From JBBDIP01 sp050260675 (lineage in GTDB: Bacteria; Bacillota; Sulfobacillia; Fermentithermobacillales; Fermentithermobacillaceae), in assembly GCA_050260675.1 (NCBI GenBank), contig JBLNCN010000010.1:124001-188000 (forward strand): a stretch of DNA of 64,000 nucleotides. The letters are read 5' to 3'. The notes under the pieces were generated by a model, which worked only from the letters and a program-made list of their open reading frames with translations, was not told where the DNA came from and searched no databases. Position 1 is the first letter of the stretch. Each line of letters starts with the position of its first letter. The position numbers and the translations under genes were made by a program. Shown here piece after piece: positions 52,523-63,110 of this stretch.

Positions 52523-54337
52523 ATGAGTAATCGCATCTCACTGAACGTTACCGGCCTCGATACGGAGTCTATCGTGTCAAGCTTGATGGCTCTGGAGCGC
52601 CAGCCGCTCGTGCGGCTGCAGAACGAGCAGACCCTGCTCCTCCAAAAGAAGACCGCGTGGAACAACGTGAAGTCGCAGATCGACAAGGTGAGCGAGAAGA
52701 TAGCTGCTCTTGCAAAAGCGGCTTCCTTTGAGGGCAAGACAGCCAAAGTCAGCTCAAGTTCGGTCCTTACCGCAACTACTACCGCTGCAGCTGTATCCGG
52801 TACATATGAGGTGCATGTGCATACTCTGGCTGCAGCCCAAGTAGTCCAGTCTTCAGGCTTCCCCAGCATGACCGAACCGTTTGCCACGCCTGTGGCGGGA
52901 ACCGTCACTCTGAACGGTCAGTCCATCACGATCTCCGAAACCGACACCCTTGAATCGATAACCGCCAAGATCAACGCGACCGCCAATGTGGGCGCCCGCG
53001 CCGCCATACTTCAGACGTCTCCGGGAGTCTACAGGATGATCCTGACGTCTGAGAAGACCGGCGCGGCCGGAGCAATGGAGTTCGGCGGCGACCTCGCCGT
53101 ATGGCGCAATCTAGGCGTTCTGGACGCAGGAGATGCAGTCAACGAGGTTACGGCTGCGACCGACGCCTCGTTTACGGTGAACGGGATATCTTTTACCCGC
53201 TCCAGCAATTCGGTGTCCGATGCGATACCGGGCGTTACGTTCAGCCTCCTGCAGGCTGGCGATGGAGCCAAAACGTCGATCACCGTGGAAAGTGACGACG
53301 AAGCGATCATTGCCAGCGTCAAGGAGTTTATCACCGAGTACAACAACATGATCGACACAGTGGGGAAGTACAACACCTACGACTCAAGCACCCGGAAGGC
53401 AGGGCTGCTCTTCGGCGATCCGCTGGTAACCGGGCTCTTATCGCAAATGCGGGCCGCTATATTCAGCACCGTTGCCGGCGCTCCCGCAGAGTACGCGACC
53501 TTATCGCTGGTCGGAATCACAACAGGGACCGGGGCTGCTTACTCAAAGGACGGGAAGCTCACGCTTGATGAGACCAAGCTGAGGGACGCGCTGAAGGCTA
53601 ACAGGGAAGGCGTGGCGGTCCTATTTGGGGCCAGACCGGCGAATGCGGCCAGGGGCGCCACGATCACGGCCACCAGCTCGCTGGATCCCGGGTTGTACCC
53701 CGCCTCGAGCGTCAATGACGGTGTGACCGGCTCGGCTCTCTGGGGAGCCGGAGGCGGTTGGAGTGACGGAACCCCTGGAGACTTCACCGACGACAGAATA
53801 GTGGTCGACTTCGGGCAGGCGCGCACAATCGACAAGTTGACGGTGCACACGGTCAACTCAGCGGCGTTCCCAGCAGCCGGCTTCGGCATCAGGGACTTCA
53901 GCTTCGAGTATTGGGATGGATCCGCATGGGTCGCGCTCGGAGATCCTGTGACCGGGAATACCGGAGCCTATAAGTCGGTATCGTTCAGCCCGGTTACCAC
54001 CACCAAGATCAGGCTCAATGTGACGGCGTCAAACGACGGCCAGTACTCACGCGTTACCGAAATAGAGGCGTTCCAGGAGAACGAAGGGGCCTTCGCCAAG
54101 CTGGCCGACATCGCCAATCGCTATACTGCGGCCGACGGCTTTGTGACCCATCGTACCGAGGCCCTTGAAAACCAGGACAAGGCCCTCCAGAGACGCATGG
54201 AAGACATGCAGCGGCGGCTGGACAACAAAGAGGCCAGCTTGCGGAGACAGTATACTGCTCTGGAAGTCACTCTCGGAAAACTCAACTCCCAGAGCGCCTG
54301 GCTCACCCAGCAGATCAACTCGCTGGCCCTTCAGTAA
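52523..54337 (+). CDS. fliD: Flagellar filament cap FliD with an inserted discoidin-like domain
   Basis: 604 residues from ATG 52523, with AGAGGTG upstream. FliD_N (NRISLNVTGLDTESIVSSLMALERQPL) and FliD_C (about 250-370 and 520-604, ending RRQYTALEVTLGKLNSQSAWL) are intact. Between them, about residues 373-520, lies a segment that reads as an F5/8 type C (discoidin/CBM32-like) jelly-roll: ARGATITATSSLDPG, VNDGVTGSALWGAGGGW, DRIVVDFGQARTIDKLTVH, FSFEYWDGSAWVAL, TKIRLNVTASNDGQYSRVTEIEAF. It replaces the usual variable domain on the tip, and could bind glycans or surfaces. FliD forms the pentameric cap that folds flagellin. Confidence 0.93.
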   Translation: MSNRISLNVTGLDTESIVSSLMALERQPLVRLQNEQTLLLQKKTAWNNVKSQIDKVSEKIAALAKAASFEGKTAKVSSSSVLTATTTAAAVSGTYEVHVHTLAAAQVVQSSGFPSMTEPFATPVAGTVTLNGQSITISETDTLESITAKINATANVGARAAILQTSPGVYRMILTSEKTGAAGAMEFGGDLAVWRNLGVLDAGDAVNEVTAATDASFTVNGISFTRSSNSVSDAIPGVTFSLLQAGDGAKTSITVESDDEAIIASVKEFITEYNNMIDTVGKYNTYDSSTRKAGLLFGDPLVTGLLSQMRAAIFSTVAGAPAEYATLSLVGITTGTGAAYSKDGKLTLDETKLRDALKANREGVAVLFGARPANAARGATITATSSLDPGLYPASSVNDGVTGSALWGAGGGWSDGTPGDFTDDRIVVDFGQARTIDKLTVHTVNSAAFPAAGFGIRDFSFEYWDGSAWVALGDPVTGNTGAYKSVSFSPVTTTKIRLNVTASNDGQYSRVTEIEAFQENEGAFAKLADIANRYTAADGFVTHRTEALENQDKALQRRMEDMQRRLDNKEASLRRQYTALEVTLGKLNSQSAWLTQQINSLALQ

Positions 54338-54362
54338 CAGGAATAGAGGTGCGTGACTACAC

Positions 54363-54767
54363 ATGGCAACTCCGGTCTACGGGCTCCTCGCAGGAAAGGA
54401 AAAGGCACTATCCAGGTACAAGGCAATGAGCGTCGAGACTGCATCTCCCGGTGAACTCGTACTCATGCTGTACAATGAATCTCTGCGGGCTATGAGGGAC
54501 GCTTCATTGGCTTTGGAGCGAAATGACATTGGAGGCAGCAGCAAGAGCCTTCTCCGGGCCCAGGACATCGTGCTCGAACTCAGGACTTCGCTGAACCCCG
54601 CAGCCGGAATGGAAGTGGCCGCCAACCTGAACTCAATGTACGAATTCGTTGGCGGAAGGCTTATTGAAGCAAACATCAAGAAGTCACAGGAGCCGCTCAT
54701 GGATGCCATGAAGGTCATGGGCAACCTGCGCGACGGGTGGCAAGAAGTCCTTGGCAAACATGTCTAA
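54363..54767 (+). CDS. fliS: Flagellin export chaperone FliS
   Basis: 134-residue helical chaperone of flagellin. YKAMSVETASPGELVLMLYNESLRAM matches the family start; the helical EPLMDAMKVMGNLRDGWQEV end follows. The TAA stop overlaps the start of the next gene. The flagellin it would serve is not in this window. Confidence 0.93.
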   Translation: MATPVYGLLAGKEKALSRYKAMSVETASPGELVLMLYNESLRAMRDASLALERNDIGGSSKSLLRAQDIVLELRTSLNPAAGMEVAANLNSMYEFVGGRLIEANIKKSQEPLMDAMKVMGNLRDGWQEVLGKHV

Positions 54768-55134
54768 GAGCGAGGATTGGACCGGCGATCTGTCTTCGTG
54801 GGTGCAGGAATTCCTGGCTGTCAGCCAGAGAGCGTGGGACTGCGCCGCCATCCGTGACTTCACGCGCCTTGCAGAGGCCATAGATGAACGGAATCGCTTG
54901 ATTAAAGCTTTCCCTCAGTTCGGGGACCTTTCGGATCTTCCCCCCGAGACCCAGCGGCAGATTGGCGACATACTCGCGTCGGCGAGAAAGATAGACGGTG
55001 AGATACAGAAGGCGCTCATGCACGAGATGGAGCAGGATAGCCGCGCTATACGGGACACGGCCAATAGAGCCAAGGCGCTCTCCGCCTACGATCGCGCTCT
55101 GCCGAAGCACCGCCGGTTCGACAGACAGAAGTAG
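54760..55134 (+). CDS. FliT-like flagellar chaperone
   Basis: 124 residues from ATG 54760, overlapping fliS. Almost all helical (RAWDCAAIRDFTRLAEAIDERNRLIKAF). The position after fliD-fliS is that of FliT, the FliD chaperone; the sequence is divergent, so the call leans on the locus. Ends at 55134 before the shared terminator region. Confidence 0.72.
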   Translation: MSKSEDWTGDLSSWVQEFLAVSQRAWDCAAIRDFTRLAEAIDERNRLIKAFPQFGDLSDLPPETQRQIGDILASARKIDGEIQKALMHEMEQDSRAIRDTANRAKALSAYDRALPKHRRFDRQK

Positions 55135-55161
55135 CTGAATCGAGTGTTGTCGAAAAAACTA

Positions 55162-55187
55162 AAGCCCCAGCATGCTTGCTGGGGCTT
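55162..55187 (-). terminator. Terminator of cspA (may act on both strands)
   Basis: AAGCCCCAGCA (55162-55172) and TGCTGGGGCTT (55177-55187), 11-bp perfect stem, TGCT loop. On the minus strand it is followed by TAGTTTTTT, a good T-run, and it lies 18 bases after the cspA stop. On the plus strand it could stop the fliT transcript. Confidence 0.8.
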
Positions 55188-55204
55188 ATGTTGTCTTTAG
55201 GAAG

Positions 55205-55405
55205 CTACGCTGTCTTTACGACGTTGGCTGCCTGCAGGCCCTTGGGACCCTCGACGATGTCGAACTCCACGGAATCGCCCTGGTTGAGGGTACGGAATCC
55301 CTCTGTCTGGATGGCGGTGTAGTGGACGAACACGTCAGGACCGTCTTCCCTCTCGATGAACCCGTAACCCTTTTCCGCGTTGAACCATTTGACTTTACCT
55401 TGCAT
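55205..55405 (-). CDS. Cold shock protein (CspA/CspB family)
   Basis: 66-residue single-domain RNA chaperone. The RNA-binding motifs KGYGFI (RNP1) and VFVHYTAI (RNP2) are present, the latter in the usual VFVH form. The minus-strand site is GGAGG before ATG 55405. It is a single gene with its own promoter and terminator, inserted between fliT and hpf, genes that are neighbours in Bacillus. Confidence 0.96.
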   Translation of the reverse strand: MQGKVKWFNAEKGYGFIEREDGPDVFVHYTAIQTEGFRTLNQGDSVEFDIVEGPKGLQAANVVKTA

Positions 55406-55480
55406 CTCGGGACATACCTCCTAATTACCGACGACGGGTCCCGGCCACGTCGCCTCCTGGAGCTTTCTGCTCGTGCTCGC

Positions 55481-55509
55481 ACTATAGCATGCCCAAATGG
55501 GCGAGTCAA
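55481..55509 (-). promoter_or_regulatory. Sigma-A promoter of the cold shock gene
   Basis: On the minus strand: TTGACT (plus 55504-55509), 17-base spacer, TATAGT (plus 55481-55486). It gives a leader of about 70 nt, typical of cold shock genes. Confidence 0.75.
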
Positions 55510-55530
55510 CAGAGCTTTAACGCCACATGC

Positions 55531-55604
55531 TGTGGATAATGTGAGTAACTCTGTTGATAAGCAGTTAAGCCCGCCTTTCCAATTGGGGATATGGTTGTGG
55601 ATTG
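55531..55604. other. Cluster of DnaA-box-like sites
   Basis: TGTGGATAA (55531-55539) is a perfect DnaA box on the minus strand (TTATCCACA). TGTTGATAA (55552-55560) has one mismatch and TGTGGATTG (55596-55604) two. Starts are 21 and 44 bases apart, about two and four helix turns. It lies between the divergent cold-shock and hpf genes; DnaA control of either gene is possible. No AT-rich unwinding region or dnaA gene is here, so it is not the origin. Confidence 0.5.
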
Positions 55605-55662
55605 TCGGGAAATGTCGAAAGACGATGCGGACTCGCCGAGTATCCTGTCGGAACAGGGCCTG

Positions 55663-55689
55663 GAAGGATTCACCCCTCAAGGAGGGAAT
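55663..55689 (+). promoter_or_regulatory. Candidate sigma-H promoter of hpf
   Basis: GAAGGATTC (55663-55671) with AGGGAAT (55683-55689), 11-base spacer, against RNAGGAWWW-N11-12-RNNGAAT. Only the last W differs. In Bacillus the hpf gene (yvyD) is under sigma-B and sigma-H. Confidence 0.45.
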
Positions 55690-55725
55690 ACTATAGCTTC
55701 AAAGAGTCCAAACGGAGGTATCTGA

Positions 55726-56235
55726 ATGGAGATTATCGTCAGAGGAAAGAACATCGACGTAAACCCGGCTCTAAAGCAGTACGCAGAGAAGAGACTGGGC
55801 AAGATCGATAGGTATCTCCGCCAATCCCCCCTGGTCTGTCAGGTGACCTTCTCCATCGAGCGAGAAGAGCACGTTGTTGAGGTAACGATTCCACTTAACG
55901 GGGTATTGCTCCGCGCCGAGGAGAGGAGTCGCGAAGCGTTCTCCGCAGTTGACAATGTCGTCGAGAAACTCGAAAAGCAGATTGAAAAGTACCGTACCAA
56001 GCTCCTGAGGCGGGATAAGGGCGAGCTGCCTCCCGAGTCACGGGTAGGTGACGAAGGCCCGGCTATCGTCAAGGTCAAGCGGTTTGCAATCAAGCCCATG
56101 AGCCCTGAAGAGGCTGCCACGCAGATGGAACTCCTCGGGCACGATTTCTTCGTGTTCGCCAATGGCGACACCGGGGCTGTGAACGTAGTGTACAGGAGGA
56201 AAGACGGCAATTACGGCCTGATTGAGCCGGAATAA
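55726..56235 (+). CDS. hpf: Ribosome hibernation promoting factor, long form
   Basis: 169-residue long HPF that dimerises 70S ribosomes in stationary phase. The N-terminal domain (IIVRGKNIDVNPALKQYAEKRLGKIDRYL) binds the ribosome; the C-terminal domain (IVKVKRFAIKPMSPEEAATQMELLGHDFFVFAN) is that of long HPF and mediates dimerisation. ATG 55726 with CGGAGGT. The place near fliT and secA is as in Bacillus. Confidence 0.96.
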   Translation: MEIIVRGKNIDVNPALKQYAEKRLGKIDRYLRQSPLVCQVTFSIEREEHVVEVTIPLNGVLLRAEERSREAFSAVDNVVEKLEKQIEKYRTKLLRRDKGELPPESRVGDEGPAIVKVKRFAIKPMSPEEAATQMELLGHDFFVFANGDTGAVNVVYRRKDGNYGLIEPE

Positions 56236-56268
56236 AGGCGAAGCAGAGCGTGAGCGGAGGTAGGGTCC

Positions 56269-57435
56269 ATGTTCCAGCCCAAAGTCACCGCCGTTATCTT
56301 TGAGGGTGGACAAGCTAAGACCGAACTTGACAGGGTCATAGCCGGCGTGCGGAAACAGGTCGTCCTGGACACGGCTGAGAAACTGGTGACGGTAAAGGAG
56401 ATCGACGAGGTCGTCCTCGTCACCAACTATCCCGACCTTGCCGCCCAGGCCGCTCCTCTTGGCATCGCCGTGGACCTTGAGACCGTTCGCGCCCCTTTCC
56501 ACTTTGGGCGCAGGCTCCGCGAGGTCATCATCAGCCACGACATCGAAAACGTGATCTACATGGGAGGGGCCGCGGCGCCTCTCCTCACCTCGAGGGAATT
56601 TGGAGACATTGCCGCCAGCTTAAAGCGCGAGCGCAACCTGGTCATCATGAATAACGTTCAGTCAGCCGACCTGGTGGCGTTTTCACCGGCGAGAGCCATA
56701 GATGAGATTGAGCCGCCCGACAAGGACAACCCCCTGGGTAACCTTCTAAGGGAGATCGGCCTCCGGCGGGTCCTCATCCCCAACTCGGGGCGGGTGAACT
56801 TCGATCTCGATACTCCGACGGACATCCTTGTGCTCGGGATGCATCCCGGCTGCGGCCGCCGGGCAAAGAAGGCCGTCGACGACCTGAAGTGGTCCAGAGC
56901 CACCATCGATCTCGCTTACCAAGTCCTAAGGGACCAATCGCGGGAGGTCGCTGTGATAGGCAGGGTGGGACCCGCGGTGATCCAGTACGTGAATGCCAAT
57001 ATGGTACACAGGATGCGTGTGTTTTCCGAAGAAAGAGGTATGAAGGCGTTGGGCCGGGAGGATAGGGGCGAAGTCAGGTCCCTCTTGGGTTTTATGGTCC
57101 AAGAGATTGGCCCCAAGGCCTTCTTCTCGTACCTGGCGAAAACCGCAGACGTTGCGTTTATCGATACCAGGGTCATTTTCGGGCACCTTAGGAAGCAGCT
57201 GTCCGACTGGGACAGGTTTCAATCGGATCTGGGCCGCTACGATTTGGTGCAGGACGGTTGGACCAGGGAGTTTACTAAATGCGCGCAGGAAGCCGGAATC
57301 CCGGTGGTACTAGGCGGTCATAGCCTGGTCGCCGCCGGCCTCTGGCTGCTCGCGGAGATGATCGTGAAAGAGCGCGAAGATGGGGGTTACCGGCATAACA
57401 CCTACGTGCTGTCGAGGGGCTACCGCCCGACGTAA
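56269..57435 (+). CDS. Unrecognised protein with a nucleotidyltransferase-like (MobA/CofC-like) fold
   Basis: 388 residues. The first 220 or so have the alternating strand/helix pattern of a GT-A nucleotidyltransferase (AVIFEGG, IDEVVLVTNYPDL, ENVIYMGGAAAPLLT) and FDLDTPTDILVLGMHP, which resembles the late metal-binding DTPxD motif of MobA/CofC. The usual GxGTRM start is missing. The C-terminal 170 residues are a helix-rich domain (WSRATIDLAYQVLRDQ) that I do not know. ATG 56269 with GGAGGTAGG. It is 15 bases upstream of another unknown gene. Confidence 0.55.
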   Translation: MFQPKVTAVIFEGGQAKTELDRVIAGVRKQVVLDTAEKLVTVKEIDEVVLVTNYPDLAAQAAPLGIAVDLETVRAPFHFGRRLREVIISHDIENVIYMGGAAAPLLTSREFGDIAASLKRERNLVIMNNVQSADLVAFSPARAIDEIEPPDKDNPLGNLLREIGLRRVLIPNSGRVNFDLDTPTDILVLGMHPGCGRRAKKAVDDLKWSRATIDLAYQVLRDQSREVAVIGRVGPAVIQYVNANMVHRMRVFSEERGMKALGREDRGEVRSLLGFMVQEIGPKAFFSYLAKTADVAFIDTRVIFGHLRKQLSDWDRFQSDLGRYDLVQDGWTREFTKCAQEAGIPVVLGGHSLVAAGLWLLAEMIVKEREDGGYRHNTYVLSRGYRPT

Positions 57436-57450
57436 GGGAGGTGACTGAAC

Positions 57451-58101
57451 GTGCCGACAGAGAAGGGCAGTATTCCGGTCAAGGAGTACGAGGAGACCCT
57501 AAAGCGGATCAAGGACGTCATCTCGGCTCGCATCGTGTTGGACGAGATGGGCGGTATCCTCGAGGTCCACATCCTGGCAGGGCCCGGGAGAGCCGTCAAG
57601 TACATCGCTCGCGACGTAGAGTCAACCATAATCGCTGCATTTGGCTTCGCCCTCGACCGGAGGAAGATCTCCATAGCTCAGTTGGGAGGAGGCGATCCGG
57701 GCCGCCAGGAGAAGCGCCTGCAGCTGGAACGAGTGCAGATAATATCTGAACCCGACGGAGCCCAGATCGATGTATCGCTCAAGATGGGAACGATAGCGGT
57801 GTCCGGCTCGGCCCGGGGAGTGCCGACGGCAAAGAGCTGGCTGTATCTTGCGGCCAGCGCCACCCTGAATGCCGTGTCTCAGTTCTTGAACCCCGATATC
57901 ACGTTCAACGTTGAGGACGCCACCGTGAGTTCCTCGCGCCCCAACAAGGTGGCGCTGGTCTCGCTCATGGTGTTCAGTTCAGGCAGGCAGCAACTGCTCA
58001 CCGGTTCTTGTCCGGTATCCCACGACGACCGCGAAGCCATCGTCAAAGCAACACTGGATGCTCTCAATCGCAAGTTTGCGCAATTGCTGGCTGGGGACTA
58101 A
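57451..58101 (+). CDS. Unrecognised protein
   Basis: 216 residues, soluble, no signal peptide. Two related halves can be seen: ISARIVLDEMGGILEVHILAG...VKYIARDVESTIIAAFGFAL, and NKVALVSLMVFSS...DREAIVKATLDALNRKFAQLL, each with strands followed by a long helix, perhaps a duplicated alpha/beta domain. No family name. GTG 57451 with AAGGGAGGTGA. Tight spacing with the preceding gene suggests joint function. Confidence 0.6.
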   Translation: MPTEKGSIPVKEYEETLKRIKDVISARIVLDEMGGILEVHILAGPGRAVKYIARDVESTIIAAFGFALDRRKISIAQLGGGDPGRQEKRLQLERVQIISEPDGAQIDVSLKMGTIAVSGSARGVPTAKSWLYLAASATLNAVSQFLNPDITFNVEDATVSSSRPNKVALVSLMVFSSGRQQLLTGSCPVSHDDREAIVKATLDALNRKFAQLLAGD

Positions 58102-58248
58102 TCATCCGGCCTGCTAGAACACTGAAGGGTTCTCACTGGGAAACGCAGAATAGGGACTTCGGCCGGCAGTGAGGAGAAACAAGCGGAGCCAGCGTCTCCG
58201 AAGTAGCGGTTCGGAAGAGCGCCCCGAACACGTCTGGGGGTTCCCTAA

Positions 58249-58329
58249 GTGAACAGGCTTCTCAAAGTGCTCCTTGCGATTTGCACCTTGCTTCTGGCTG
58301 GAGCGGCTCACTGGCAGATCGGCGCGTAG
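58249..58329 (+). CDS. Possible 26-residue hydrophobic peptide
   Basis: GTG 58249 with GGGGG upstream opens a 26-codon frame encoding NRLLKVLLAICTLLLAGAAH, a typical single-pass hydrophobic segment. It lies between gene 57451 and the HD-GYP protein. No homologue recognised; it may be chance. Around it, GTTCGG (58208-58213) and CCGAAC (58223-58228) form a small stem. Confidence 0.25.
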   Translation: MNRLLKVLLAICTLLLAGAAHWQIGA

Positions 58330-58375
58330 TTGATCGGTCCAACTGCCGGCCATAGTCGAGAGAGGTGCCTGTTCT

Positions 58376-59641
58376 TTGGACGGAAGGGCCAAGCATCTCA
58401 GGGAAGAGATCTATACTTGGCTGGTGATAGTCGCCGGCCTTGTTGTATTAGCTACTCATTGGCCCACCTTTGCCAGTGTGCAGAAGTTAGTAGAAGTCGT
58501 TTTCATGGGGATCCTGATCGCCATCGGTGAGGCCTCGCCTGTTGTCCTTCCCAACAGCCTCGGAACAGTCTCGGTATCCCTCCCCATATCCATCACGGTC
58601 GCGGTTCTATACGGCCAAGAAGCAGGCATCTGGGCCGCAGTTCTGGGGACTCTGCGCAAGCAGGATGTCACCGGTAAGATCAAGCCCAAGTACGTTCTCT
58701 TCAACAGGGCGATGATCGCAATCTCGATGTACTCTTTCTGCCTTGTCTACCCCGCAATGGGGGGGACCTACGGCACCATGGCTTTCCCCCAAGACCTCCT
58801 GCCCTTTGTCGTCGCGGCCTGCGTGTACACTTTCGTGAACGCCATGATCGCTACCGGCTGGTGGTCCCTCCACTTCTCGCAGGGGTTCTGGTCGGTGTGG
58901 CGCAGCAACATCCGTTGGGGCCTACCGAATATGATGGCGTTGGTGCCGGTCGGTATGGTGATGGTCCTCGCTGCTCAAGCCCAACAAAACGGCCCGTGGA
59001 TCCTCATCCTCTTCTACCTGCCGATCATGGTCAGCAAGTACTCGCTGGACAAGTACATGGAGCTTCGCTCCGCGTACCGTGAGATGGCCTCAGCGCTAAG
59101 TAATGCCATCGATGCCAGGGACTCGTACACTCGGGGCCACTCCGAGCGGGTTTCGGAGTATGCGGCCCAGCTTGCCGCAGCCCTTAAGCTGCCGGAAGAC
59201 CAGATAGACACCATCCGGTATGTTGGGCTCCTCCATGACGTGGGCAAGGTCGGCATCCGGGACGCGATCATGAAGAAGCAGGGCACGTTCACTCTCGACG
59301 AATACGAAGAGATGAAGAACCACGCGAACCTTGGAGCGGACATGCTCGCCGGGCTCAAGTTCCTGGGAAAGGGCCAGGACTGGGTGAGGTACCACCATGA
59401 AAGATGGGACGGACACGGCTTCCCGAAGGGGCTTTCGGGAGAAGAGATACCTATAGAGGCCCGCATTCTCGCGTGCGCCGACTCTTTCGACGCTATGACC
59501 ACCGATAGGCCCTACAAGGCCAAGATGGACCTGGATGCGGCGAGGCGGGAGCTCCTCCGGTGTAGCGGCACGCAGTTTGACCCCAAGGTAGTCGACGCTA
59601 TGATCAAGGTGATAGACAAGATGAAAGAAGGCGGCACCTAG
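58376..59641 (+). CDS. Membrane HD-GYP c-di-GMP phosphodiesterase-like protein
   Basis: 421 residues: about six to seven N-terminal membrane segments (12-225), a short linker and an HD-GYP domain (about 235-415) with YTRGHSERVSEYA, LLHDVGKVGI and HHERWDGHGFPKGLSGEEIP. The GYP triad reads GFP. TTG 58376 with GAGAGGTG. Followed after 3 bases by the DUF5317-like gene, so both are probably co-translated. Substrate is inferred from the family. Confidence 0.88.
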   Translation: MDGRAKHLREEIYTWLVIVAGLVVLATHWPTFASVQKLVEVVFMGILIAIGEASPVVLPNSLGTVSVSLPISITVAVLYGQEAGIWAAVLGTLRKQDVTGKIKPKYVLFNRAMIAISMYSFCLVYPAMGGTYGTMAFPQDLLPFVVAACVYTFVNAMIATGWWSLHFSQGFWSVWRSNIRWGLPNMMALVPVGMVMVLAAQAQQNGPWILILFYLPIMVSKYSLDKYMELRSAYREMASALSNAIDARDSYTRGHSERVSEYAAQLAAALKLPEDQIDTIRYVGLLHDVGKVGIRDAIMKKQGTFTLDEYEEMKNHANLGADMLAGLKFLGKGQDWVRYHHERWDGHGFPKGLSGEEIPIEARILACADSFDAMTTDRPYKAKMDLDAARRELLRCSGTQFDPKVVDAMIKVIDKMKEGGT

Positions 59642-59644
59642 CCC

Positions 59645-60223
59645 GTGCTCGTCACGTTTGCCGCCGGCTCGTTCATCCTCAGCTGGCTCCTCGGCGGAAA
59701 GCCCAAGCGCCTGGCCGACCTCGATTTCCAAAGGCTCCCCTGGATGATGGCGTCCTTTCTCCTGAGAGACATCGCGGAAGAGTTGTTTGACAAAGCGGCG
59801 CCTGAGCTCTGGGCATCCACCCTTTTGGCGCTTGCCTGCTACGGCCTCCTGTTCTACGGCATCTACCCCAACCGGCGGTTGCCGGGCATGTGGGCCGTCG
59901 CCTTAGGCTCCGCGCTGAACCTCCTGGTCATCCTAGCGAACCAGGCCCGGATGCCGGTATCGGTAGCCCGGCTAACCGCGGAAGAGGCAGCGCGCGAAAT
60001 CGCGCGCCTTGGGACCAGCATCAACCACCAGCTGCTCGTCCCCACATCCCGCCTGCAGTCTCTCGCAGACCTTTACAAGTGGACTTTCCTTCAGCCGCAG
60101 CCGGTCATGTTCAGCATAGGCGACGTCCTCATAACCGCCGGCGTTTCCTACCTCATCTTCAAGGTCAGCCTGCGCGGTTTTCGGCCTTCCGCCGTTGATG
60201 GTAGAATGGGCAAGGTAGGCTAG
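59645..60223 (+). CDS. DUF5317-like membrane protein
   Basis: 192 residues with four to five hydrophobic segments (about 3-18, 30-45, 57-75, 80-100, 150-170). NQARMPVS, INHQLLVPTSRLQSLADLY and FSIGDVLITAGVSYL fit the DUF5317 family. Function unknown. GTG 59645 follows the HD-GYP stop by 3 bases, in an HD-GYP-DUF5317-secA run that suggests envelope-related roles. Confidence 0.75.
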   Translation: MLVTFAAGSFILSWLLGGKPKRLADLDFQRLPWMMASFLLRDIAEELFDKAAPELWASTLLALACYGLLFYGIYPNRRLPGMWAVALGSALNLLVILANQARMPVSVARLTAEEAAREIARLGTSINHQLLVPTSRLQSLADLYKWTFLQPQPVMFSIGDVLITAGVSYLIFKVSLRGFRPSAVDGRMGKVG

Positions 60224-60257
60224 CCAAAAGCCGAGCATAACCGGAGAGGGATGCCGT

Positions 60258-63092
<2,835 letters not shown>

Positions 63093-63110
63093 AGCCGGGG
63101 AGGAGATTGC

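Noticed and set aside
55531..55604. Replication origin
   Set aside because: Only three boxes and no dnaA/dnaN genes or AT-rich unwinding element nearby.
55172..55696. 174-codon + strand frame across the cold-shock gene and hpf promoter
   Set aside because: Antisense to a certain cold-shock gene and through mapped-looking promoters; no domain.
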